Shown: in pieces, positions 8,197-17,411 of the stretch
How positions within the stretch are numbered: position 1 is the first letter of the stretch
Layout of the letters: each line of letters opens with the position of its first letter
NCBI GenBank assembly: GCA_947624115.1
Contig: CANQIS010000006.1
Location: 1-33,015, forward strand
Length of the DNA: 33,015 nt
Source of the DNA: an uncultured Bacilli bacterium
Lineage (GTDB): Bacteria; Bacillota_I; Bacilli_A; RF39; UBA660
Reading direction: 5' to 3'
Made by a program: the position numbers and the translations under genes
Notes under the pieces: model-generated
Databases searched by the model: none
What the model saw: the letters and a program-made list of their open reading frames with translations, nothing else
Told to the model about the DNA's origin: nothing

Positions 8197-9327
8197 TTAA
8201 TTTTTATTGGCTATCATTTCCATTTTTCCTAAAGTTTTAGTTAATTGATTATCTGATATATTAAACTTATCCACTAAATAACCAAAATTTTTATAAAATT
8301 CTTCTTTATCTAATGTTATGCGCTCTGAATTTTTTGATAAGCATAAACAATAAAATAAAAAATCAGAGTTAGAAATTGTTCCTTTATAATTTTCAAATAG
8401 TGAATATATATTTTTATATTTCTTTTCATTAAATCTCACTAATGCCCAATTTAAATAACACTTTATCAAATAATCTTTATATTTTTCATCGGACACAGTT
8501 GAATAATTTTGCTTATATAACTCTTTTAGTCCTTTGAAAAAAATTGGTGTATATATAAACTCAGTTGTTTTACGTATAAAAGTTTTTTCATAGCCAGTGT
8601 TTATTCCTATTGACCTAAAAAGTTGTACTTCTATTGTTGAAAATCCTCTAAAAAGTGATTTTATTTTTTTAGGCAATCTTCGTAAAATATTTTTTAAATT
8701 AGTCATTTGGTATTTGTAATAATCAAAAGATAATACTGTATAACTATTTTTTCTAAGATAATAACTACGATCTTCTAAAAATAAAAGTATATCAGTCTTT
8801 TCATCATCAAGTTTCTTAAAATTTCCGAAATTTATTTCTTGCATTCTTTCATACATTTTAGTAAAAGAACATAATTCAAAAATATTACCACTAATTTTGC
8901 AAACTATAAAAAATACCCATAGCATAAAAAGAGTGTCACGAATGTATAATGTATCGAATTTAAATATCTCGAATATGAAGTCAGCTCTACTACTTACAAA
9001 AAATAATCCTAAAAAGAATAAAATAAAATGATATTGAAAAATTAGTAAATAAAGAAAATCAATAATCTTATAACGTATTTTTCTTATAATAATGTTTTTA
9101 TAATAATCATCAATTAAAATTTCAAAATAAAGGAAAAACAAAATTAAAAAAATCAAAAGCATAGACAATATAGATAATATTTTAAATACTGCCAATAAAG
9201 ATATGAAAATATAAATAACAATTATTTTATTCTTATCACTTTTAACATAGTCACCAACAAATAAAGAAAAAATAATTACAGTAAATAAAACGTACAAATT
9301 CTTTGAAAAATAATCAATATAACTCAT
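8197..9327 (-). CDS. Multi-pass membrane protein with GT51-like (peptidoglycan glycosyltransferase) motifs
   Basis: Hydrophobic N-terminal half, then LEDRSYYLRKNS, GFSTIEVQLFRSIGI and RKTTEFIYTPIFF in the order and approximate spacing of GT51 motifs EDxxFxxHxG, GxSTIxQQLxKN, RKxxE. Confidence 0.6.
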   Translation of the reverse strand: MSYIDYFSKNLYVLFTVIIFSLFVGDYVKSDKNKIIVIYIFISLLAVFKILSILSMLLIFLILFFLYFEILIDDYYKNIIIRKIRYKIIDFLYLLIFQYHFILFFLGLFFVSSRADFIFEIFKFDTLYIRDTLFMLWVFFIVCKISGNIFELCSFTKMYERMQEINFGNFKKLDDEKTDILLFLEDRSYYLRKNSYTVLSFDYYKYQMTNLKNILRRLPKKIKSLFRGFSTIEVQLFRSIGINTGYEKTFIRKTTEFIYTPIFFKGLKELYKQNYSTVSDEKYKDYLIKCYLNWALVRFNEKKYKNIYSLFENYKGTISNSDFLFYCLCLSKNSERITLDKEEFYKNFGYLVDKFNISDNQLTKTLGKMEMIANKN

Positions 9328-9363
9328 ATTTTACCTCACTCCAAAAATTACATTTAATTAATT

Positions 9364-10086
9364 CTATTCTTTCATATTTAGTGGAGCCAAAGCTATTTTT
9401 AGCCTATTAATTTTATCTTCATCAATGTTTAATATTTTTTCTAGTTTTGTCTGTTTAATGCTATCAAACGTATTTAATACATTGTTTATACTAAATATAT
9501 CTACCGTATTAATAAGTAATATATTATCATCAAGTGGTATAGATATTAGACTATAAATTAAGATTATTTCTCTCAATACTATTTTTTCATATAATTTATC
9601 AAAATTTTCCTCGTAAAACTTTTGAATTGAAGATGACATATTATAATATTTATTGAAATTAGAAGTGATACAAACTATATCAAGAGAAAATGAAACAAAA
9701 TATTTCCTTGTCCATAATATTATTTCTTCAACTTTGTCATTTTCTAGAGTTTCTTTATTAGTAAATTGAATTAAGCATAGTATAATACCGATTATAAATT
9801 GAAAATTATAAATTTGTTCATCTTTTAGCTCATCATGAATTATAGTAGGATTACATAAGGAATATTTCAACTCATCAAAAATAATAGATATTTCATTATA
9901 ATCCTTTCTCATTATTAAAGTAGAAAGGACTTTTAAAAGATTAAATAATAAATTATCATAAAGTTTAAAATCTTTAGTTTCTTTATAAAGTTCATAATAT
10001 AATTTAAAATCATTTAAAAATCTTCTTATAGCATCATTTACATTCACAGTACTCTTTTCTATTTCATTATAAAAATCATTGTTCAT
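9364..10086 (-). CDS. Hypothetical alpha-helical protein (240 aa)
   Basis: Long ORF immediately upstream of, and co-directional with, the GT51-like gene. Confidence 0.75.
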   Translation of the reverse strand: MNNDFYNEIEKSTVNVNDAIRRFLNDFKLYYELYKETKDFKLYDNLLFNLLKVLSTLIMRKDYNEISIIFDELKYSLCNPTIIHDELKDEQIYNFQFIIGIILCLIQFTNKETLENDKVEEIILWTRKYFVSFSLDIVCITSNFNKYYNMSSSIQKFYEENFDKLYEKIVLREIILIYSLISIPLDDNILLINTVDIFSINNVLNTFDSIKQTKLEKILNIDEDKINRLKIALAPLNMKE

Positions 10087-10141
10087 TTTAAAATCACCAA
10101 TATTTTTTAAGCAAAATTTAATATCATCAAAATAGTATTTT

Positions 10142-10155
10142 TGAAAACGTTTCCA
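10142..10155. promoter_or_regulatory. Possible cre/LacI-family operator
   Basis: TGAAAACGTTTCCA, one mismatch to the cre pattern TGWAANCGNTNWCA, upstream of the 9364-10086 gene. Confidence 0.35.
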
Positions 10156-10163
10156 ATTAATAT

Positions 10164-11627
10164 TTAAAATTTTGTATACTTATAAACTTTGTTACTTTCT
10201 AATTCTTTAGAAAATCTATCAACAGCATTTTGCCAAGTAGGAAGTTTTTCAAATCCAAATGTTTCTAATTTAGTTTTATTTAATTTAGAATTTTTAGGTC
10301 GATAAGCAATATTACTCATATCCTTACCAGTATAATATTCTTCTGTTGTTACAGGATTGATATGACAATCTTTATTATTCCTTTGCATAATATATTTTGC
10401 AAATTCTGCCCAAGAGCAATAACCCTCATTTGTTACATTATATGTTCCATATTTTTCTGAAAAAGCCATTTCTACTAAAACTTTAGCTAAATCAATAGTA
10501 TAAGTTGGACTACCTATTTGGTCGGATACAACATTTAATTCATCATGACTATTAGCTAGTTTAAGCATTGTCTTTACAAAGTTATTGCCATTTATTCCAA
10601 ATACCCAAGAAATTCTTGCTACAAAATGTTTAGGATTTCTTCTTACCTCTTCTTCCCCTAAATATTTAGTTTTACCATAAACACTTAAAGGATGAGGAAT
10701 ATCTTCTTCTATATAAGAATCATTCGTATCTTTTTCACCATCAAAAACATAATCTGTGGAAGTATAGATGACTTTTGCACCAATTTTTAATGAGGCATCA
10801 ACAATGTTTTTAGTTCCATTAACATTAATATTTTCACAATAACTTGGATCAACTTCGGCCTTATCTACTGCTGTATAAGCAGCACAATGAAAAATTACAT
10901 CAGGTTTATAAGTAGTAATAATATTCATAACTTGTTCTCTATTAGTAATATCCATCTCTTTACTAGATAAAGCTAATATATCATTTTCACCACGTTCATT
11001 CAATTCTCTAACTATATCATGACCAAGTTGTCCTGTAACTCCTGTTACTAGAAACTTTCTAGGCTTTCTATAAAATGATACGCCACTTTCTTTTAAAGAT
11101 GAACGATTACTATCTTTTGCTGATAATAAAGGACTTTCAATATTATATTCTTTAAAAGTTTCTTGCCATGGAATATTAACTTCTTTATCATCCCAAGCAA
11201 TGCCACCCTCCATTCTTGGTGCATATTTATTATCAACAAAATAATTAAAAACAGCATCATCTGTTAAAGCAACAAAGCCATGAGCAAAGCCTCTTGGAAC
11301 ATAAAGCATTTTTCCATTTTCTTGAGTTAGCTTTACTGATGTATATTTTCCGTATGTAGAAGAATCTTTTCTCATATCAACAACGACATCAAGTACTGCT
11401 CCGTTAGTACAATAAACTACTTTGGCTTGACAGTATGGATCTTTTTGAAAATGAAGACCTCTTACTGTTCCCTTAACACTTTTTGATTCACTTTTTTGAT
11501 AGAATCCTTTAAAACCTAGTTCTTCTAATTCTTCTTTTGTAATAGATGAAAAATATCCTCTATCGTCACCAAACCTTTTTGGCTCTAGTATGTAACAATC
11601 ATTTAAATTAGTTTCTATTTTGTTCAT
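10164..11627 (-). CDS. rmlCD: Fused dTDP-4-dehydrorhamnose 3,5-epimerase / dTDP-4-dehydrorhamnose reductase
   Basis: N-terminal RmlC cupin (FGDDRGYF...VRGLHFQKDP...VVDMRKDSSTYG...VPRGFAHGF), C-terminal RmlD (VTGVTGQLGHDIVREL...YTSTDYVFDG...YGKTKYLGEE). Confidence 0.93.
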   Translation of the reverse strand: MNKIETNLNDCYILEPKRFGDDRGYFSSITKEELEELGFKGFYQKSESKSVKGTVRGLHFQKDPYCQAKVVYCTNGAVLDVVVDMRKDSSTYGKYTSVKLTQENGKMLYVPRGFAHGFVALTDDAVFNYFVDNKYAPRMEGGIAWDDKEVNIPWQETFKEYNIESPLLSAKDSNRSSLKESGVSFYRKPRKFLVTGVTGQLGHDIVRELNERGENDILALSSKEMDITNREQVMNIITTYKPDVIFHCAAYTAVDKAEVDPSYCENINVNGTKNIVDASLKIGAKVIYTSTDYVFDGEKDTNDSYIEEDIPHPLSVYGKTKYLGEEEVRRNPKHFVARISWVFGINGNNFVKTMLKLANSHDELNVVSDQIGSPTYTIDLAKVLVEMAFSEKYGTYNVTNEGYCSWAEFAKYIMQRNNKDCHINPVTTEEYYTGKDMSNIAYRPKNSKLNKTKLETFGFEKLPTWQNAVDRFSKELESNKVYKYTKF

Positions 11628-12537
11628 AAACTTTCCTCTTTTCTTTAACCTTTACTAAATATTTTCCATATTGATTATTGTTAAAAGTTTCTGCCCTTTT
11701 AGAAAGTTCCTCATTAGATAGCCATTCATTTATGTACCCAATATATTCAGGACAGCATATAACTATATCTTTATTATTTTGAATTGTCTTTACCATATTT
11801 GAGGCATCAAGTAAACTTTCAAAAGTTCCTGTATCAAACCAAGTATAACCACTATCTAAAATTGTCGATTTTAATAATTCATTCTTTAAATAAATTTCAT
11901 TTAAGCAAGTGATTTCTAATTCCCCTCTCAAAGATGGCTCTATGCTTTTAGCAATTTTAGAAACACCTTTTGGATAAAAATATAATCCAGTAACTGCATA
12001 ATCACTTTTTGGATTAATAGGTTTTTCTTCAATGCTTAAAACATTGTTATATTCATCTACTTCCATAATTCCAAATCTTTCAGGATCTTTAACTTGATAT
12101 CCAAAAATGGTCGCATAGCCATTAACAGCATTATTTCTAGCTTTAGACAATTCTTTTTCTAATCCACTACCATAAAAAATATTATCACCTAAAATCATTG
12201 CACAAGGACTATTATCTATAAATTCTTCCCCTAAAATAAATGCCTGTGCCAATCCATCAGGACTTGGCTGAACGATATACGATAAATTAATACCAAATTG
12301 ACTTCCATCTTTTAATAATCTTTTAAAATAAGGTTGATCCTGTGGCGTTGTAATAATAAGAATATCACGAATTTCTGCTTGCATTAGAACCGATAACGGA
12401 TAAAAAATCATTGGCTTATCATATACTGGCAACAATTGCTTACTTACACCTTCTGTTATAGGATATAATCTTGATCCAGTTCCTCCTGCTAGTATAATTC
12501 CTTTAATATCACTTTTAGTTTTAGATTTTTCTGCCAT
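11608..12537 (-). CDS. rmlA: Glucose-1-phosphate thymidylyltransferase
   Basis: GIILAGGTGSRLYPITEGVSKQLLPVYDKPMIFYPLSVLM; FGYQVKDPERFGIMEVD; GYTWFDTGTFESLL. Confidence 0.95.
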   Translation of the reverse strand: MAEKSKTKSDIKGIILAGGTGSRLYPITEGVSKQLLPVYDKPMIFYPLSVLMQAEIRDILIITTPQDQPYFKRLLKDGSQFGINLSYIVQPSPDGLAQAFILGEEFIDNSPCAMILGDNIFYGSGLEKELSKARNNAVNGYATIFGYQVKDPERFGIMEVDEYNNVLSIEEKPINPKSDYAVTGLYFYPKGVSKIAKSIEPSLRGELEITCLNEIYLKNELLKSTILDSGYTWFDTGTFESLLDASNMVKTIQNNKDIVICCPEYIGYINEWLSNEELSKRAETFNNNQYGKYLVKVKEKRKVYEQNRN

Positions 12538-12651
12538 AAACTAACCTCTTTTCTTGTTTTCATAATTTTCATAATGAGCATGTTTAATATTGTCGCACGT
12601 ATGGCTTATATAATAACATAATAAATACAAAAACACAACTGCTAATTTTCG

Positions 12652-12680
12652 TTGACAATAGCTAAAGAGTAGTGTAAAAT
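12652..12680 (+). promoter_or_regulatory. Sigma-A-type promoter for the plus-strand acyltransferase
   Basis: TTGACA, 17 bp, TAAAAT, 75 bp upstream of the ATG at 12755. Confidence 0.7.
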
Positions 12681-12754
12681 AATGTCATCCATCAGAATAT
12701 ATAGTAATTGAAACTTCAACTTTGAAATTTTCAAAAAAAGTTAGGTCGTGAATT

Positions 12755-13384
12755 ATGAATAATTTTCTAAAAAAATGTATTAATTATATATATATATATA
12801 TATTTAAAGGAAATAAGATTGTTAAAACGGGAAACAATAATATAATTGATATAAATAAAAAATGCATTAAGATTAAAAATACAAATATAAAAATACAAGG
12901 AAGTAATAACAAAATAATATTTGGCGAAAATTGTAATATTACAGGATTACATATCCTTATTATTGGAAATAATAATAGAATTTTAATTGGAAATAATGTT
13001 ACTATTAATGCGTCAAAATTACAACCAACTATCATTAATGCCATAGGTGGAAAAACAATCAGTATTGGTGATAATTCTCTACTTTCTAATAACATAGAAA
13101 TTCACACATCGGATTATCATGGAATATATAATGAAAATGGGAAAAGAATTAATCCTGATAAAGATATATATATAGGCAAAAAAGTATGGATTTGTCTAGG
13201 ATGCAAGATATTAAAAGGAGCTTATATAGGAGATGGGTGCGTACTTGGTGCTGGATCAATTATATCAAAAAAATTTGATGTCGTTAATTGTATTTTAGCT
13301 GGTAATCCAACTAAAATAATAAAAGAAAAAATTCAATGGCAAAAGGAAAGAAAAGATTCAATTAAAATTTCTAATACAAATTAA
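12755..13384 (+). CDS. Left-handed beta-helix (hexapeptide) O-acyltransferase
   Basis: Hexapeptide repeats and typical C-terminal motif IGKKVWICLGCKILKGAYIGDGCVLGAGSIISKKF...ILAGNPTKIIKEKI. Confidence 0.88.
   Translation: MNNFLKKCINYIYIYIFKGNKIVKTGNNNIIDINKKCIKIKNTNIKIQGSNNKIIFGENCNITGLHILIIGNNNRILIGNNVTINASKLQPTIINAIGGKTISIGDNSLLSNNIEIHTSDYHGIYNENGKRINPDKDIYIGKKVWICLGCKILKGAYIGDGCVLGAGSIISKKFDVVNCILAGNPTKIIKEKIQWQKERKDSIKISNTN
12785..12803 (+). repeat. Intragenic (TA)9 T dinucleotide tract
   Basis: TATATATATATATATATAT encoding YIYIYI near the N-terminus of the acyltransferase. Confidence 0.95.
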
Positions 13385-13432
13385 AATTACAAGTTACTGT
13401 AAATCTAATAGTGCTAACTTGTAATTTTTTTT
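13384..13432. terminator. Bidirectional rho-independent terminator between convergent genes
   Basis: 13-bp perfect stem AAATTACAAGTTA (13384-13396) / TAACTTGTAATTT (13415-13427), then T-run. Confidence 0.85.
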
Positions 13433-14817
13433 CTTAAAAATATCTTTTTTAGATAATCCCAATGTAATATTATAATAAAAACAAATATAGTTACTTGAAT
13501 CAAATAGCAAATATTTAATGTAGCTAGAATTGATTGTAGAATTAGTAAGGCAATAGCCAAAATATGATTTTTCCACTTGACTTTCATTTTTATAAACTCT
13601 TGTAAACTTGTCGTTCTTAAAATCCACATAATACAATAACCAATCATAGTTGCCAAAGCAGCTCCAATAGCCCCAAATAAATATATAAATATAAAATTAC
13701 AAATAGTATTTACAACAGCACCAATTATCGTAGTTTTAGTAACTTCTTTTGTCTTTTTAGTAGCGGCAAACAAAGAACCTTCAAATTGCGATATCCCATT
13801 AAAAATGGTGCCAACTAATAAAAAAGGAACACATTTATATGCACTAAAAAAATCTTTAGAATACAAGAACATAGCAATTGGAACATTAAACAACATTATT
13901 ATAGAACACACAGCAACGGAAAGTAAACTATATATTGTGTAATTATTTCCAATAAAACCATCTTTATCTTTACTATCAAATTCAGCAATCGCAGAAATAG
14001 ACCAAGCATTGTAAAAAATACTTTGAAAAGTAGTTAATATTATCGGTATTTTACAAGAAATTGCATAAACACCATTGACAGCCATACCAGAAATCCATAA
14101 CAAGATATATCTATCACTTGCATTATTTACCCACCAAGAGAGAGAATTTGCTATTAATGGAAAACTATACTTAATCATAGGTTTAGATAAATTATTATAT
14201 TTTCTAATATGAAAATCTTTATATATTTTTCCAATAAAAAATTGATAATTAAACTGAAATAATAGACCTGCTATAATTCCAATCATATATCCATTTATAC
14301 CCATATTAAAAACGACTAAACATAATATATTAGTTAAACATGTTATTAATGTTGATATTATCCCACTTACAACTATAACTTTAGCCTCATTTTTAGCTTT
14401 AAAATATACATTGAAACAATTATTAAAAGCATTAAAGAAAAAGGAAAAAAATAAAAATAACCAATATATTAAACTAAATTTGATAATGCCTGATACACTA
14501 ACAAAAATTATACCAATAATGAAAATGAGTGTACTTTTTAATATAATATTAATTGTTGTAGATAATACATCTTTTTTCTCATATTGATTATCCATACCAA
14601 AACGAAGTGTCGCATCTTGTATACTTAATAATAATATAGGCATTAATAATTGAGCTGTTGATTGTAGTAAGTCAACAGTTCCATAATCTGATGTACTTAA
14701 TATCGATGTATACAATGGAAGTAATAAAAATGATATAATCTTTGATCCAAAACTTCCTAATGTAAATATTCCTATGTTTTTAATTAATGACTTATACTTT
14801 TTTTTCACAAAAAACAC
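13414..14817 (-). CDS. wzx: Polysaccharide flippase (Wzx / MVF-type)
   Basis: Multi-pass protein; NIGIFTLGSFGSKIISFLLLPLYTSILSTSDYGTVDLLQ, SNSLSWWVNNASDRYILLWISG. Confidence 0.9.
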   Translation of the reverse strand: MFFVKKKYKSLIKNIGIFTLGSFGSKIISFLLLPLYTSILSTSDYGTVDLLQSTAQLLMPILLLSIQDATLRFGMDNQYEKKDVLSTTINIILKSTLIFIIGIIFVSVSGIIKFSLIYWLFLFFSFFFNAFNNCFNVYFKAKNEAKVIVVSGIISTLITCLTNILCLVVFNMGINGYMIGIIAGLLFQFNYQFFIGKIYKDFHIRKYNNLSKPMIKYSFPLIANSLSWWVNNASDRYILLWISGMAVNGVYAISCKIPIILTTFQSIFYNAWSISAIAEFDSKDKDGFIGNNYTIYSLLSVAVCSIIMLFNVPIAMFLYSKDFFSAYKCVPFLLVGTIFNGISQFEGSLFAATKKTKEVTKTTIIGAVVNTICNFIFIYLFGAIGAALATMIGYCIMWILRTTSLQEFIKMKVKWKNHILAIALLILQSILATLNICYLIQVTIFVFIIILHWDYLKKIFLRKKITS

Positions 14818-14822
14818 CTCGA

Positions 14823-15671
14823 CTAATATTTCATATCATCATAAGTAATTATACCTGCTCCACCAGTTATATATACCGTGTCACCAACAATCATTTTTCC
14901 CATATTACTTACAAGCATAACTGCAACATTGGCAACTTCTTCGGGTGCTACAAATCTTTTTGTAATTGTATTTTCATTATGCAAATCATTAAAGTCATCT
15001 TGCTTTAACATAGGTGTTGAAGTTGATCCTGGAGCCAGTCCGTTGACAATTATTCCGTATGGCAATAATTTTTTAGCCATACCTAAGGTAAGTGCACGTT
15101 CACCCCATTTAGAAATAATGTATGGAGAAATAGCAGGTCTTAAAGCTGAAGAAGAAGTTATATTTAAGATATTACCCTCAATTTTATTTTCAAGCATATA
15201 CTTTGTTATAACTTGTGACATAAAATACATACCTTTTAAATTTGTATCTAATATTTTATCATATTCTTCTTCAGTAGTATTTGGAAATGATGTCCCACCA
15301 TTTACTCCGGCATTGTTAACAAATATATCTATTTTTTTGTCTATACTTTCGCTTATTGACAAAAAATCTTTTTCCAAGCTACTTACTTTAAAAATATCTA
15401 ATTTAGCTATAATTACTTTACTATCTTCACATCTGCAAGTTGCTATTAATTTTTTCTTGGCTTGTTCTAGTTTTTCATTATTTCTCCCTGTTATAATAAC
15501 TGTTGCACCATTTTTTACAAATGATTCAGCAATAGAATATCCAATACCAGAAGAACCACCTGTAATAAATGCACATCTGCCAGTTAAGTAATTACCTTCT
15601 AATGTAGGTATTAAAATTTTTTCTTTTTTTACCCTTACCATTTTCTTTAATAACCTTTTAATCTTAGCCAT
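14823..15671 (-). CDS. Short-chain dehydrogenase/reductase
   Basis: TGGSSGIGYSIAESFVKNGATVIITGR, NNAGVNG, YIISKWG, LAPGSTSTPM. Confidence 0.9.
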   Translation of the reverse strand: MAKIKRLLKKMVRVKKEKILIPTLEGNYLTGRCAFITGGSSGIGYSIAESFVKNGATVIITGRNNEKLEQAKKKLIATCRCEDSKVIIAKLDIFKVSSLEKDFLSISESIDKKIDIFVNNAGVNGGTSFPNTTEEEYDKILDTNLKGMYFMSQVITKYMLENKIEGNILNITSSSALRPAISPYIISKWGERALTLGMAKKLLPYGIIVNGLAPGSTSTPMLKQDDFNDLHNENTITKRFVAPEEVANVAVMLVSNMGKMIVGDTVYITGGAGIITYDDMKY

Positions 15672-15690
15672 ACATTTAACCTCTTTTACT

Positions 15691-17403
15691 TTACCTATTT
15701 TTTAGTTTATTAATTGTTTTCTCTCCTATTATTTTCTTTATTGAATTTTTTAATTCCTTTTTTAAATATCCATTATTTTTTAAATTTTTATTAATTAATA
15801 ATTGATATGCTTTACTTTCATCAATATCACTAACAAAAGTTTCTAAAATAATTGGCTTATCGGATTTATTTAAAAATGTTTTGCTAGCATTCATAAATTC
15901 ATTCATATTATTCGCACTTAAATATATAAAGCCACAGGTTTCTGCCCATCCTTTAGCATTTTTAAAATGATTTGCAGCTGCAATATAATCATCTATTTCT
16001 TTTTTATCTTCGCCATGAAGTTTAAATTCGATTCCACCATTATTATTGATTAGTAAAATACGTAGATTATTTTTGATATGTCTTATTCCTAGTGAATTTA
16101 AATCATAGAAAAAAGCTAAATCACCAATTACCATAAATGATAATTCATTTGATATAACACTTTGTCCAATCAAAGTTGACATACCACCATCTATCCCAAA
16201 AGCACCAACATTTGAAAAACATTGAATCGTAGGATTTAAATAAAACAAATTCCAAATTCTTAGACTATTTAATATAGAAAATTGTATTATAGAGTTCATA
16301 GGAATTTTGTCATGTAAATATTGTGCTATACTTACGTTAGAAAATGGAACACTAATATCATTTTTCAATGAAGAGGTTTCTTTTGACCATAATTCAAAAT
16401 AATCATGATTAACATTATTTTCTTCAACACGTAAAAAGAAATTCTCAACTCTACCTTTAAAAACTTTTGTTAACTTATCATATGTATCTACAACTTTTCC
16501 ATCAACAGAAACTATCCAGTGTTCTACTTCTGCAAGAGAAGTTTTTGATAATTTATTATATAATGGATAATCACCAGTTTGTCCACCGATAGTAATAAAA
16601 ATATCAGGCTTAAGTCTATCAAATTCATCATCTGTAATAATAGATAATAATAAATTACCATTAACTGAATAATTATTAGAAAAATTAGAAAGATGATTAA
16701 CATAAACAACTGAATTAGTATTATTACAAAAATAATTTATTGCATTTTTCTCTTTCTCATTAAAAGGAAGATGTTCACCAATAACAATTAGTATTTTTTT
16801 GCTAGACAAATCTATTTTTTGCATATCTTCTATTGAAATTCTAATTATAGATTTATTTTTAGGCTCAACATTGTCTATCTTAAAATCTAACCATGGAACA
16901 CATAATTGTACTGGCCCTAATCCATCATTAGATAACTCTAAAATCGCGTCATTTATTACTCTTCTACTATGATAAATATCATTGATATCACTTATAAATG
17001 GCAATTCAAATGATTTTTTTACACTATCATTAGGAAGTGATGTTTGATCTGGAGCTTGCATATATCCTTGATATTTAAATCTAGGGTGCTTTTCCATAGT
17101 TATTGCTAAAAGTGGCACTCCTTTATAATATGCTTCAGTTAAACCTGGTATATAATTTCGTGTGGCTTGAGCACTGGTACATACCATTGCAACAGGTCTA
17201 CCAGTTTGTAAATAAATTCCTATTGCAAAATAAACAGCACTTCTTTCATCAACAATTGAATAACATTTAAAATACTCATCATTTTGAAGTAATTTTACTA
17301 ACTGTACGTTTGTACCACCTGGATTGATAACAATAGTATCTATTTTATGTATTTTTAATAATTCTACTATCATTTGAACATTTTTAATATTATTTATATT
17401 CAT
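15691..17403 (-). CDS. ThDP-dependent enzyme, MenD/acetolactate-synthase-like
   Basis: VDERSAVYFAIGIYLQTGRPVAMVCTSAQATRNYIPGLTEAYYKGVPLLAIT; NVGAFGIDGGMSTLIGQS; VIGDLAFFYDLNSLGI...INNNGG. Confidence 0.85.
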   Translation of the reverse strand: MNINNIKNVQMIVELLKIHKIDTIVINPGGTNVQLVKLLQNDEYFKCYSIVDERSAVYFAIGIYLQTGRPVAMVCTSAQATRNYIPGLTEAYYKGVPLLAITMEKHPRFKYQGYMQAPDQTSLPNDSVKKSFELPFISDINDIYHSRRVINDAILELSNDGLGPVQLCVPWLDFKIDNVEPKNKSIIRISIEDMQKIDLSSKKILIVIGEHLPFNEKEKNAINYFCNNTNSVVYVNHLSNFSNNYSVNGNLLLSIITDDEFDRLKPDIFITIGGQTGDYPLYNKLSKTSLAEVEHWIVSVDGKVVDTYDKLTKVFKGRVENFFLRVEENNVNHDYFELWSKETSSLKNDISVPFSNVSIAQYLHDKIPMNSIIQFSILNSLRIWNLFYLNPTIQCFSNVGAFGIDGGMSTLIGQSVISNELSFMVIGDLAFFYDLNSLGIRHIKNNLRILLINNNGGIEFKLHGEDKKEIDDYIAAANHFKNAKGWAETCGFIYLSANNMNEFMNASKTFLNKSDKPIILETFVSDIDESKAYQLLINKNLKNNGYLKKELKNSIKKIIGEKTINKLKNR

Positions 17404-17411
17404 AAATCATA

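Noticed and set aside
12784-13095. Minus-strand 103-aa ORF antisense to the hexapeptide acyltransferase
   Set aside because: Shadow of the repetitive hexapeptide coding sequence; no motifs.
13394-13636. Minus-strand 80-aa ORF inside the flippase gene
   Set aside because: Out-of-frame overlap with a well-supported CDS.
14878-15591. Plus-strand 237-aa ORF antisense to the SDR gene
   Set aside because: The minus-strand SDR has full family motifs; the antisense frame has none and is a shadow ORF.
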